Both the position numbers and the translations under genes were made by a program. Of a stretch of DNA of 17,198 nucleotides, positions 7,789-15,059 are shown in pieces; the stretch's first letter is position 1; each line of letters opens with the position of its first letter. The notes beneath the pieces are model-generated. The model ran no database searches. It was not told the origin of the DNA and worked only from the letters and a program-made list of their open reading frames with translations. The stretch is from JAIVJN01 sp036732565 (lineage in GTDB: Bacteria; Acidobacteriota; Vicinamibacteria; Vicinamibacterales; UBA2999): positions 1 to 17,198 of the forward strand of contig DAINCF010000094.1 in assembly GCA_036732565.1 (NCBI GenBank). Direction: 5' to 3'.

Positions 7789-8097
7789 CGCGCTGTGCCC
7801 CGACACCGCCTCTCCCAAACATGACGGCGCCTTGCGTAGCCTCATACTCTACGACGCCGTTCGCAATATCCATCCCGTCGGTCGTGCGTCCAGGCCTGTT
7901 ACATCGACTTCGCCGGTCATTCGCGTGCGGTTCTAACATCTTCGAACATCTCATCAGCTCGCAGACGGCTCGAACAGCGCGTCGCGATGCGTTATCTGAA
8001 TACACCGCGCGCGCACTGCCTCATGCCAATACTCGCGTTCCCGAACAAACGCGCCGCACACCCATCCCACATGCAGGACCGATCTAGAGTCACATCT
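7789..8097. other. Intergenic leader region of the lasso-peptide cluster
   Basis: These 309 bp lie between the second ComM relic and the first lasso gene and should contain the promoter for the cluster. I see no clear -35/-10 pair, hairpin or ribosome binding site. An in-frame ATG at 7987 could extend the B1 gene upstream, but the added 37 residues do not resemble the family. Confidence 0.5.
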
Positions 8098-8394
8098 ATG
8101 CCGTCTGATACTTCCACGTTTTTACCGGACGCGCGGTTCCGGTTGGCCAGCGATGTCCGGCTCTCCGCGAGCAATGCCGCGACGCTCCTCAATGAATCCA
8201 CTGGGGAAATTATTAGCTCTAATGGATCGAGCGCGCGCCTCCTGCAGGCCATTCAGTCACAGCCCACCTATGCCGAGCTCGTTGCCGTGCTCGGGTCGCT
8301 GACGGACGCGCCCGCACCGGACGTAGTGGCGCTCGAACTGACCTCATTTCTTCACCAGCTCCTCGCGAAGCAACTGATCGAGGTCGTGCCGTGA
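8098..8394 (+). CDS. Lasso peptide biosynthesis B1 protein (PqqD-like RiPP recognition element)
   Basis: The protein has 98 residues, the usual size of a stand-alone RRE. The pattern FRLASDVRLSASNAATLLNE, STGEIISSNGSSARLLQAI and a C-terminal helix LELTSFLHQLLAKQLIEVV fits the PqqD fold: a three-strand beta sheet followed by three helices, with the segment around residues 33-40 (NESTGEII) replacing the usual LD..TG.Y. These proteins bind the leader of the precursor and deliver it to the B2 protease. The gene starts a tight operon and its stop overlaps the B2 start. The start at 8098 fits the family length. The ribosome binding site is weak. The context (B2, C and A following) supports the call strongly. 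Confidence 0.87.
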   Translation: MPSDTSTFLPDARFRLASDVRLSASNAATLLNESTGEIISSNGSSARLLQAIQSQPTYAELVAVLGSLTDAPAPDVVALELTSFLHQLLAKQLIEVVP

Positions 8395-8771
8395 TGACGC
8401 TCGTGGCCTGGCTATTCTTGTGGCGGTGCGACCGCCTGCACCGCCGCGGCTTCCGTGCACTCGCCCACGCTGTGCGCGGCTATCCCACGCGCCGCATCTT
8501 CTGGTTCGCGCCCCACCCGCGTCGCGCCGCACGCGCTATTGAGGTCGCGGCCGCACTGTATGTGCGCCCGCTCTATTGCCTCCAACGAGCCGCGGCCCTG
8601 ACCATGCTCCTGCGGTCGCTGGGTGTAACGTGCACCCTCGTCATCGGCCACCGTCAGTTACCGCTCGACGCACACGCCTGGGTGCGCGTCAACGACGTCA
8701 TCATTAACGCCAACGAACAGGACGACCGACTGCAGTACGCGCACCGATTCGAGGAGCTGACCACTTGGTAA
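8391..8771 (+). CDS. Lasso peptide biosynthesis B2 protein (transglutaminase-like leader peptidase)
   Basis: The protein has 126 residues from the GTG overlapping the B1 stop (GTGA), or 125 from the ATG at 8394. The family's signature is present: RPLYCLQRAAALTMLLRSLG with catalytic Cys63, followed by TLVIGHRQLPLDAHAWVRV with His95. These enzymes cut the leader from the lasso precursor. The Asp of the Cys-His-Asp triad normally lies shortly after the HAW motif; here the sequence continues NDVIINANEQDD, so the acidic residue must be D102 or D111/D112, or is replaced by Asn. The N-terminal 60 residues are basic, as is common in these proteins. The cyclase starts 16 bp after the stop, in the same operon. 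Confidence 0.88.
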   Translation: MMTLVAWLFLWRCDRLHRRGFRALAHAVRGYPTRRIFWFAPHPRRAARAIEVAAALYVRPLYCLQRAAALTMLLRSLGVTCTLVIGHRQLPLDAHAWVRVNDVIINANEQDDRLQYAHRFEELTTW

Positions 8772-8787
8772 CGTTGTGGAGGTCCCG

Positions 8788-10722
8788 ATGTTGGCTTTTG
8801 CTGGTGCGGCGTCTCGTCGATCGGCAGATCGCCTGCCGGCTAACCTCGGCGCCGCGCTGCGCACCGCCTTCGCCGCCCAGGTCGCTGGCAACTCCGTAGA
8901 AACCTACGAGGACGCTCACGTTCGCGTCTTTCTCGAACGGCAACAGACCGCCTCGCCGGCGCGCTTCCATCACTTTGTCGCCAGATGCCCTGGCGCGACC
9001 GCCGCCGAGCGCGCTTGGTCGCTCATGTTCTCCGGCAACGTGTATGATCTCCCGGCCGGCGACACCCGTGCGCCCGATGCGATGATCCGTACGCATCTCA
9101 GCTCATTCACACCCGATCACATCAGATCCTTCACGGGCGATTTTTCACTCGCCATCTGCGACGCCGCACGCGACACGATCCATCTCGCCAGTTCCTGGAT
9201 GGGCGTACGCCCGTTGTACTACGTCGAGACGAGAGAGGCGGTGATCTGGAGCAGCCACCTGCGTGTCCTGCGCACCGTGTTGGGCCGTTTCGACATCGAT
9301 CGCTCGTTCCTTGTGACCTTTCTGGCGCGCGGTCGCATTCTCGATCACACGCCCTATGAACAGATTCGCTCCGTGCGTCCCGGCTGTGTCCTCACCTTTC
9401 AAGGGTCCGCTGCTCCCACACTTCAAGACACCACCACATTCAGTGATCGTGATGTCGTGTATCGCGACGAACGCGAGTACGCCGACCATCTGTACGCGCT
9501 CGTCACTCGCGTCATCAAGGATCGCATGCCCGACGACGGCGTCTGCCATACCGAACTCAGTGGTGGATTCGACTCAAGTACCATCACGCTCCTGGCGAGC
9601 CAGCTGGCCACACGCGCGAGCGTCGCCCTCCATGCCCTTCACTACACCAGCACGTGCTCGCCCGAGTGGGATGAACGCCGGTACGCGGCCGCCGTCGCGC
9701 ACCAGGCGCGCGTCCCCCTCGACACGATTGATTTTGATGATCTGACATACCTCTCACTTCCCGACGACGTCTCACCAGATATTCCCAACGCCGCGGAGCG
9801 CGTCGCCGCACACCGCATTCGTGCGTGCGGCGGCCAATTCTTGCTCTCCGGACGCGTCGGCGATCCTGTGTTTGGATCGGTCCGGGACAACTCCCTCGCC
9901 GCGTATGAGCACTTTCGTGAGAGGCGGTACCTCACGTTTTGCCATCGAGTCCTCGACTGGAGCATCGCCAGCAATCGTCCCGCCTTCGAGTTGGGGGCTC
10001 GTATTTTGTTCACACACTGGTTCCCGACCTGGGCAGCCGGCTGGGCCCCACCGCAGCGTGGCCCACGACGCACCGTCGGCGAAGACGATCTGTCGCTGCC
10101 GGCGGGTGCCCACGACGAGGCCAATGCCTTAACCGCCGCCGTCACCACGGGGGCAGCCGTCCACGTGCGGCCAGCAAAACGCCGGCTGCTCAGCGCGCTC
10201 CTTGCCTACAGCCGCAGCCGGGCGTTGGAAAACCGCATCGACGGAGTCACGTACGTCTACCCTTTTGTCGACAAACGCCTGACGGACTACGTGCTGTCCG
10301 TGCCGCCTGAGCTCCACGCGATGGCCGGTCAACCGCGATACTTGATGCGCTTGGCCTTCGCGGACCTGTGGCCAGCAGAAGTGCGTAACCGTCGCTCCAA
10401 GGGCTATGCGACGCCCGTCACGTCTCGATTGTTCAAACCGTACGCGCCTGTCCTGCTCGCGCAAAAGCACTTTCTCCTGGCCGATCTGCGCGTGCTCGAT
10501 GTCGACAATCTTCGTGCGCGGCTCACGCGCTACGAAAGCGGTGCCGCCATCGCCGTCGGAAATCTTGAACAGATCTGGTGTGCGGAAGCTTGGCTCCGTC
10601 AGCTTCACGGGGCGCCATCGCTGGAGTCAGCGGACCTGTACAGCCGCGAAGCCCGTACGACGCCATCACTCCCGCCGTCTGCAACGCCACGCACGAAGGA
10701 GGTGACTCACCATGCGCTATGA
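8788..10722 (+). CDS. Lasso peptide macrolactam synthetase (asparagine synthetase-like C protein)
   Basis: The protein has 644 residues from the ATG at 8788, chosen because GGAGG lies 5 bases upstream; an in-frame GTG at 8776 adds four residues. The N-terminal part (about 1-210) follows the class II glutamine amidotransferase fold but begins MLAFAG, without the catalytic Cys2, so it cannot use glutamine, as in known lasso cyclases. The synthetase domain has the PPi-loop LSGGFDSST (S258, D262) and a C-terminal RNRRSKGYATP stretch with K538 near the active site. Known homologues adenylate the Asp or Glu side chain of the core and join it to the N-terminal amine. The 3' end overlaps the precursor gene (10712) by 11 bases, including that gene's ribosome binding site. 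Confidence 0.92.
   Translation: MLAFAGAASRRSADRLPANLGAALRTAFAAQVAGNSVETYEDAHVRVFLERQQTASPARFHHFVARCPGATAAERAWSLMFSGNVYDLPAGDTRAPDAMIRTHLSSFTPDHIRSFTGDFSLAICDAARDTIHLASSWMGVRPLYYVETREAVIWSSHLRVLRTVLGRFDIDRSFLVTFLARGRILDHTPYEQIRSVRPGCVLTFQGSAAPTLQDTTTFSDRDVVYRDEREYADHLYALVTRVIKDRMPDDGVCHTELSGGFDSSTITLLASQLATRASVALHALHYTSTCSPEWDERRYAAAVAHQARVPLDTIDFDDLTYLSLPDDVSPDIPNAAERVAAHRIRACGGQFLLSGRVGDPVFGSVRDNSLAAYEHFRERRYLTFCHRVLDWSIASNRPAFELGARILFTHWFPTWAAGWAPPQRGPRRTVGEDDLSLPAGAHDEANALTAAVTTGAAVHVRPAKRRLLSALLAYSRSRALENRIDGVTYVYPFVDKRLTDYVLSVPPELHAMAGQPRYLMRLAFADLWPAEVRNRRSKGYATPVTSRLFKPYAPVLLAQKHFLLADLRVLDVDNLRARLTRYESGAAIAVGNLEQIWCAEAWLRQLHGAPSLESADLYSREARTTPSLPPSATPRTKEVTHHAL
10696..10705 (+). promoter_or_regulatory. 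Strong Shine-Dalgarno for the lasso precursor
   Basis: AAGGAGGTGA lies 6 bases before the ATG at 10712, inside the end of the cyclase gene. It is the best match to the anti-Shine-Dalgarno sequence that I found in the window and fits the need for far more precursor than enzyme. It fixes the precursor start. Confidence 0.85.
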
Positions 10723-10849
10723 AACCCCGAAGTTCGCAGTTGTTGGCAATGCCAGCCAGCTCGTGCTGGGAGGCGTGCCGTTCCGCACGTCCGACAGCCC
10801 GCTACACAAGTCGTCGCCGCCCGATCATGTCCTCGGACTTGACGAGTAA
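10712..10849 (+). CDS. Lasso peptide precursor (A)
   Basis: The peptide has 45 residues and was found by reading downstream of the cyclase. The leader MRYETPKFAVVGNASQLVL keeps the spacing YxxPxLxxxGxxxxLT of lasso leaders: Tyr3, Pro6, Phe8 (for Leu), Gly12, Leu17 and Val18 where Thr is usual at position -2. Cleavage after Leu19 would give a 26-residue core beginning Gly20. Asp28 is core position 9, so the ring would be GGVPFRTSD; if cleavage were after Gly20 the ring would have eight residues. The 17-residue tail contains His32 and His39, Lys33 and three Pro, and ends LGLDE. The start overlaps the cyclase 3' end, the ribosome binding site is excellent, and a GC-rich hairpin follows the stop by 16 bp. 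The ring size and the cleavage site are inferred. Confidence 0.88.
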   Translation: MRYETPKFAVVGNASQLVLGGVPFRTSDSPLHKSSPPDHVLGLDE

Positions 10850-10865
10850 GCGACCGTCACCCTAA

Positions 10866-10900
10866 ACACGGCGGCGCGGCGGGCCCCCCCGCCGCCGTGT
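10866..10900 (+). terminator. GC-rich hairpin after the precursor gene
   Basis: ACACGGCGGCG (10866-10876) pairs perfectly with CGCCGCCGTGT (10890-10900), an 11-bp stem with a 13-base loop that can pair further (GGG with CCC). No T-run follows. The position, just past the precursor stop and before the kinase, suggests partial termination or protection of the 3' end of the precursor message. Either would raise precursor output relative to the kinase. Confidence 0.65.
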
Positions 10901-10981
10901 CGTTACGGCACCGTCACGCGAACCCAACGTCCCATCACGCGGAACGACCCGCCCACGACCGACCACAAAGGATCGTTCACC

Positions 10982-11096
10982 ATGCGGAATGAAAACGCCC
11001 GTCTCACCCATTGTAGGAAACGCCCACGCGCATGTGCTCAGCTGGCTTCCGATCTGCGCCTCCGACACCCGGCGGCACACCCCGACGCCCCGGTGA
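10982..11096 (+). pseudogene. Frameshifted second lasso precursor
   Basis: The frame from the ATG at 10982 begins MRNE; skipping one A in the run at 10992-10995 restores TPVSPIVGNAHAHVL then SWLPICASDT, ending at the TGA at 11094-11096. Aligned with the intact precursor without gaps, 14 of the first 28 residues are identical, including Thr5, Pro6, Val11-Gly12-Asn13-Ala14, Val18-Leu19, Pro23 and Ser27-Asp28. Tyr3 has become Asn, and Gly20 and Gly21 have become Ser and Trp, so even without the frameshift it would lack the N-terminal Gly of the ring. The upstream AAAGGATCGTTCACC resembles the ribosome binding site region of the intact copy but has lost GGAGGTGA. A duplication followed by decay explains it best. 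Confidence 0.8.
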
Positions 11097-11153
11097 GCAT
11101 GCCCTCGGCCGCGACTCGTCCGTGCTGATCAAGACCGAGCAACACACACGGCC

Positions 11154-12473
11154 ATGCCTCACCGACTTCATCTGTGTCTGATCGACGCTGAGACGCGGTC
11201 GCTGGTCCAAGTCTGTGTTTGCGACGGTCACTGGGTGTGGCCTATCCAGTCTGTCGCCGCAACGGTCAGGCTCCCGTCGGCCGCCACGACTCACCTCGCC
11301 GCGGTCAGCCGCGACGCCCGCGTGTGTTGCATCACGCAACCAGCCACGCGCGACGGTGTTTGGCTCGACTGGCTCGCCATCTGTGTGGTCCCACGTGTCG
11401 ATCGACTGACACACTGCACGTGGACGTCCCTGCGGGGGCTCGATCCTAGCGCCGCCGTGGTGCCGTATCAGGCCACCGCGCTGCTGTGGCAGTTCGCGGG
11501 CGCGCGCGGCGATCGCGCATGCGGATACTTCGAGGATCCAGACGCGGCTACTCGCGTGACGCGGTGGATCGCCGACACGCTCGGCGATGACCGCTGGTGT
11601 ACCGCTCGCTGTATTCCGTTTCGCCTCATGGCGCACGAGGCGACGATCGCCGTGGCGCGCCCGTCGCAAACGGTGTACTTCAAGGCGGCGCGCGCGGAAC
11701 CCTTTCGCGATGCCCTCGTGACGCAGACGATCGCCGCGGTACAGCCCGGCGCCGCCGCACGAACGCTCGCCTGGGATCGTTCGCGCGGCTGGTGGCTCCT
11801 CGATCGCGTTGACGGCCTCACCACGCCGACACGCTGGGACGTCGCGACGGCTCGACGAGTCATCGACGCCCTCGGCACACTCCAGCGCGCACTCCACGCG
11901 TCCACGCCAGCATTACTCGCCGCGGGCGCCACCGCCATCACACCAGCGTTCCTCGAGCACGCGCACCATGATCTTGTCCGCGCGGTCAACGGTCAGGGTG
12001 CCGCGGTCCCGCGTGAACTTGAGCACGGTCTCCTCGCATTGCACGACTATCTACTCACCGACAGCGAACGGACCTGGCACCACGGCGATCTGAACGACGG
12101 TAACATTGCCGCAACCCCGGAGCGCGTGACATTCATCGACCACGAGGTCGCGATGATTGGACCTCCGTTCCTCAGCGTGCCGAAGCTCGCGCAGACATGT
12201 GCGGCTCTCGTCGGCCCCGACCACGATTGGTCGTCTCTCTGTCTTGCCGCGTGCGCAGGCGCGGCTGGCGCGGGCGGTAGGATACATCACCATTCGCACC
12301 CTTCCAGCGCGTTCGTGCACCTGGGGGCCGCCGTCGTTACCTGGGCGACGAAGACCCTCCATCTCCGGCAACGTCAATACCTCGGGGAATATTCTCTGCA
12401 GCTCGACCCGCTCATCGTCCGCACCGCCCACACCACCGCGGCGCGACTGCGCGATCTGCCGCAATCTGTCTAA
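11154..12473 (+). CDS. APH-fold phosphotransferase linked to the lasso cluster
   Basis: The protein has 439 residues. A poorly conserved N-terminal part of about 160 residues precedes a kinase fold of the aminoglycoside phosphotransferase type: VYFKAARAEPF with Lys177, a probable ATP-binding lysine; RGWWLLDRVDG in the hinge region; the catalytic loop WHHGDLNDGNI with Asp312 and Asn317; and the metal-binding FIDHE with Asp329. The enzyme would transfer phosphate from ATP to a hydroxyl group. Placed just after the precursor on the same strand, it could phosphorylate a Ser or Thr of the lasso peptide or give self-resistance; both are inference, and it could also be an unrelated sugar or choline-type kinase. 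The start has no strong ribosome binding site, and expression may depend on read-through of the upstream hairpin. Confidence 0.82.
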   Translation: MPHRLHLCLIDAETRSLVQVCVCDGHWVWPIQSVAATVRLPSAATTHLAAVSRDARVCCITQPATRDGVWLDWLAICVVPRVDRLTHCTWTSLRGLDPSAAVVPYQATALLWQFAGARGDRACGYFEDPDAATRVTRWIADTLGDDRWCTARCIPFRLMAHEATIAVARPSQTVYFKAARAEPFRDALVTQTIAAVQPGAAARTLAWDRSRGWWLLDRVDGLTTPTRWDVATARRVIDALGTLQRALHASTPALLAAGATAITPAFLEHAHHDLVRAVNGQGAAVPRELEHGLLALHDYLLTDSERTWHHGDLNDGNIAATPERVTFIDHEVAMIGPPFLSVPKLAQTCAALVGPDHDWSSLCLAACAGAAGAGGRIHHHSHPSSAFVHLGAAVVTWATKTLHLRQRQYLGEYSLQLDPLIVRTAHTTAARLRDLPQSV

Positions 12474-12889
12474 TCAGCCGATCAGACTGGTCTCCCCACA
12501 CCCTACGGTATGAAGCAAGTGGCATGATCGTCGTTGCCGACCAGATACACGACCTCGCCGCCGCGGTGCTCCGTTCCACGGGCAGCCCGCGGATCCATCC
12601 ATACAGATCGAGGGCTGTACCGGTGATGTTCTGACTTGCCGGACATCTTCGGGGTCAATGTTCGACGGCATCCCGCGCCACTCGGTATCTGACTCGGACA
12701 GAACGTACGCCGCCACCGTCACGGCGCGGGCAGCCGGATCGACGCGCGCGCGCCGACGCAGCACGAGAAGGGGCACCTCGCGTCTCCGAACAGGTGAGCC
12801 TGTCGTCACGCGGAACCGAGAGCCACGCCCGTACGATGATCACACCGCAGATCGCGACCTACGATAGCTGCTGGAGCGAGGAGGAAGAC
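12474..12889. other. Gap with possible degraded minus-strand gene
   Basis: These 416 bp hold no convincing intact gene. On the - strand, frames at 12655-12843 and 12474-12809 read partly like protein (ARAVTVAAYVLSESDTEWRG, and in another frame VVYLVGNDDHATCFIP before a TAG at 12502-12504) but need frameshifts to join, so a broken gene is possible. The last bases contain AGGAGGA, the ribosome binding site for the gene at 12890. Confidence 0.35.
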
Positions 12890-14035
12890 ATGGCGTGGCC
12901 TGCCAAGCGTTCGGCGCGAGTCGTGGCATGTGTCGGTCATCTACTGCTGCTTGCTGGTGTGGCCGCGCCCGCGTGGAGTCAACCGGCGGACAGGCTGCCC
13001 GTGTCGCCGCCTGGGCAAAGGCGCATGTCATTGACCACTGGCGAACGGCGTCCACCTCGTTCGCCCGTTCGCTCGCTTGCCTTGGAGACGCCCTCGGAGC
13101 GGCGTGAGCCGTTCACGTGTTCGTTCGAACTGTGGGACTGGCATCCGGTGCCGTTGGAACTGTACATGGAGGTTACAGCTACCCACCTGACGGAACGCAT
13201 GACCCAGACCTGGTCATCATCGGGGAGCAGTATCCGCGGGACGCTCACCGCCCACGTCCCCTATAGCGCGAGCGACCAGACAGTCCGGTGCTTTGCCATC
13301 GTTTTCGCGCAGGAGTACGGGGAATACGTCTGGGAAGACAAAACCTTCCGCTTGCCTGCGGTCGGCGACGATCAGTACCGCATCACGTTGAATAGCTTCA
13401 TTCCCTTTTCCATCGTTCCCGATCCCGAGGCGGGCGCGGTCTATTCGTTCTCGACCATCTACGGGGGCAATGATCGAGGGTTCTCCATCGACGGCGACTC
13501 CAAAACGACGCAGATTCTGGAGGTATTGAATCCGTACATCTACGACAACTCGTTTGTGACCAGTCCGGCCAACTTCGTCGGCATCACCGAGCGCTACGAC
13601 TATTGGACATCTGTGGATACGCCGGGCTGCTGCCTGGCGGGCCGGCTCACAGGGACGGCAAAGCACGACTGGATGTGGGGGCACCCGCTGAAGGTCGATT
13701 GGGGAACCGCTGGCGCGGGCGGTATGAGCTGCCAGTTTCTTGACCTATTCTTTGGTCTAAGTTCAGCTATCCTTAGCCTGAATTGCTCTGTCGCAGCGGA
13801 GAACCCACTGACGCTGGTGTCAGCACCGCCGATCTTCTACGACGTGCGCATGGAGTTCACGTTTCGGAAGTTTGAGCGGGAGGTAGGCTATACTCTGACA
13901 GGTACGCACACGTCTTTTCCTGCCTTCGAGTTCTATCTCGGCGGGACACCGATGTTTCAGTCATGGCCTGCGGAGAACAATCCGGCGTTGTTGTTCTTCC
14001 ATGCTCCGGTCTTCGGTTCTGGAAGCGGTCGGTAG
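12890..14035 (+). CDS. Exported hypothetical protein
   Basis: The protein has 381 residues from the ATG at 12890, chosen because AGGAGGA lies 5-11 bases upstream and because the next residues form a signal peptide (RSARVVACVGHLLLLAGVAA, cleavage near AWSQ). The mature protein is rich in Thr, Ser, Tyr and Trp, with strand-like segments (LYMEVTATHLTERMTQTWSS, MEFTFRKFEREVGYTLTGTH) as in secreted beta proteins, and Cys pairs (PGCCLAGR) that may form disulfides. I recognise no family and no catalytic motif. TGERRPP at residues 50-56 recurs in the exported protein encoded at 4259. The HEAT gene follows after 8 bp, so the two are likely co-transcribed. Confidence 0.75.
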   Translation: MAWPAKRSARVVACVGHLLLLAGVAAPAWSQPADRLPVSPPGQRRMSLTTGERRPPRSPVRSLALETPSERREPFTCSFELWDWHPVPLELYMEVTATHLTERMTQTWSSSGSSIRGTLTAHVPYSASDQTVRCFAIVFAQEYGEYVWEDKTFRLPAVGDDQYRITLNSFIPFSIVPDPEAGAVYSFSTIYGGNDRGFSIDGDSKTTQILEVLNPYIYDNSFVTSPANFVGITERYDYWTSVDTPGCCLAGRLTGTAKHDWMWGHPLKVDWGTAGAGGMSCQFLDLFFGLSSAILSLNCSVAAENPLTLVSAPPIFYDVRMEFTFRKFEREVGYTLTGTHTSFPAFEFYLGGTPMFQSWPAENNPALLFFHAPVFGSGSGR

Positions 14036-14043
14036 GAGACGTC

Positions 14044-14913
14044 ATGACCAACAGTCTCAATGCCGCAACGCGCGTCATGGTACTCGGCCTCCTCCTGGGG
14101 ACTGCGGTTCCCACATGGACGCAAGACCTGTCGCGCGCGGCGCGCTTTCAGAACGGAGATACGGCTCAGAGGCTGGCGATCCTCGACCAGCTCAAACTTC
14201 CCAAGCCAGGGACGTTTGACGCGCAGGAGTTGGGCTCGGTGGTGACCGCGGCCTTGCGCGACCCAGATGCCACCGTACGGCTCAATGGCTGTTACGTCAT
14301 TCACGCACGTGCCATGCGTCTGCTCAGTGAGACCGCACTCCGACAAGGCGCCGCGCCAGCGACCCATGTCGATGAGCAGCGGCTGATGACGTCGTTGCGA
14401 CCCGTTCTGACGGGCCTGCTGTCCGATGACGCACCGGCGGTGCGCGCGGCCTGTGTCAGTCCGATGGCGATCCTCGGTCGAGAGGGACCAGCGGGACCAC
14501 AGCAGCATCTCGATCGCGCCACCGCAACGCTGTTGGCCCAACGGTATACGGTCGAGTCGGACGGCGTCGTGAGACGAGCGCTCATCCACGCGCTCGCGCG
14601 CGGTCGTGCAGACGTTGCGATTGTTCGAGCGGCGCTCGTCGACGCGGTCCGCGACACGTCCGGGCAGGCCCGTCAGATGGCGATTGTTGGGGCCGGCGAG
14701 TATCGGCTCGTCGAGGCGCTTCCGGCTCTGGTCGTGGCCCTTGACGATCCGGAGCGCGCGATCCGACTCGAAGCCGCCCGCGCGGTGGGCGCGCTGGGGC
14801 CGGATGCGCGCGCACACACAGGAACGATCGTTCGCCGGCTGGGCGAAGAGACGGACGCCGTGGTGCGGCTCGAATTGGAACGGACGCTCAAGACGCTCCA
14901 GAGTGTGCGATAG
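14044..14913 (+). CDS. Exported HEAT repeat protein
   Basis: The protein has 289 residues with a signal peptide (RVMVLGLLLGTAVPTWTQ, cleavage near residue 27). The mature part is a string of alpha-hairpin repeats: SVVTAALRDPDATVRLNGCY, LTGLLSDDAPAVRAACVSPM, ALVVALDDPERAIRLEAARA and IVRRLGEETDAVVRLELERT, each with the D-P-x-x-x-V-R turn of HEAT/PBS-lyase-type repeats. Such proteins act as scaffolds; the partner is unknown. The AGGAG upstream overlaps the stop codon region of the preceding gene, 8 bp away, which suggests translational coupling. The repeat type is similar to the fragment at the left edge of the window. Confidence 0.87.
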   Translation: MTNSLNAATRVMVLGLLLGTAVPTWTQDLSRAARFQNGDTAQRLAILDQLKLPKPGTFDAQELGSVVTAALRDPDATVRLNGCYVIHARAMRLLSETALRQGAAPATHVDEQRLMTSLRPVLTGLLSDDAPAVRAACVSPMAILGREGPAGPQQHLDRATATLLAQRYTVESDGVVRRALIHALARGRADVAIVRAALVDAVRDTSGQARQMAIVGAGEYRLVEALPALVVALDDPERAIRLEAARAVGALGPDARAHTGTIVRRLGEETDAVVRLELERTLKTLQSVR

Positions 14914-15059
14914 ATCCAAACTACAGCAGCAGCTCCTCGCGGCTATCTAACACCACTTTGTCACCTTCGGAGCGGCGGACTGCGGCGGAAGCTATCGCCG
15001 AGGGCCGATCATCAAGCGCCCCGTCGTATCAGGAGTGCTGGTAACTCAAGGAGCCGACC

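Noticed and set aside
7785..8087. 100-codon + frame just before the lasso genes
   Set aside because: Translation is Thr/Pro/Arg/Ser-rich without a domain or ribosome binding site.
7987..8097. Upstream in-frame ATG for the B1 gene, whose translation starts MRYLNTP, slightly like the precursor's MRYETP
   Set aside because: No ribosome binding site, the rest does not match the leader, and the extension does not resemble B1 proteins; the likeness is probably chance.
8704..10608. Several long - strand frames opposite the cyclase gene
   Set aside because: High GC creates long antisense frames; the + strand has unmistakable synthetase motifs throughout.
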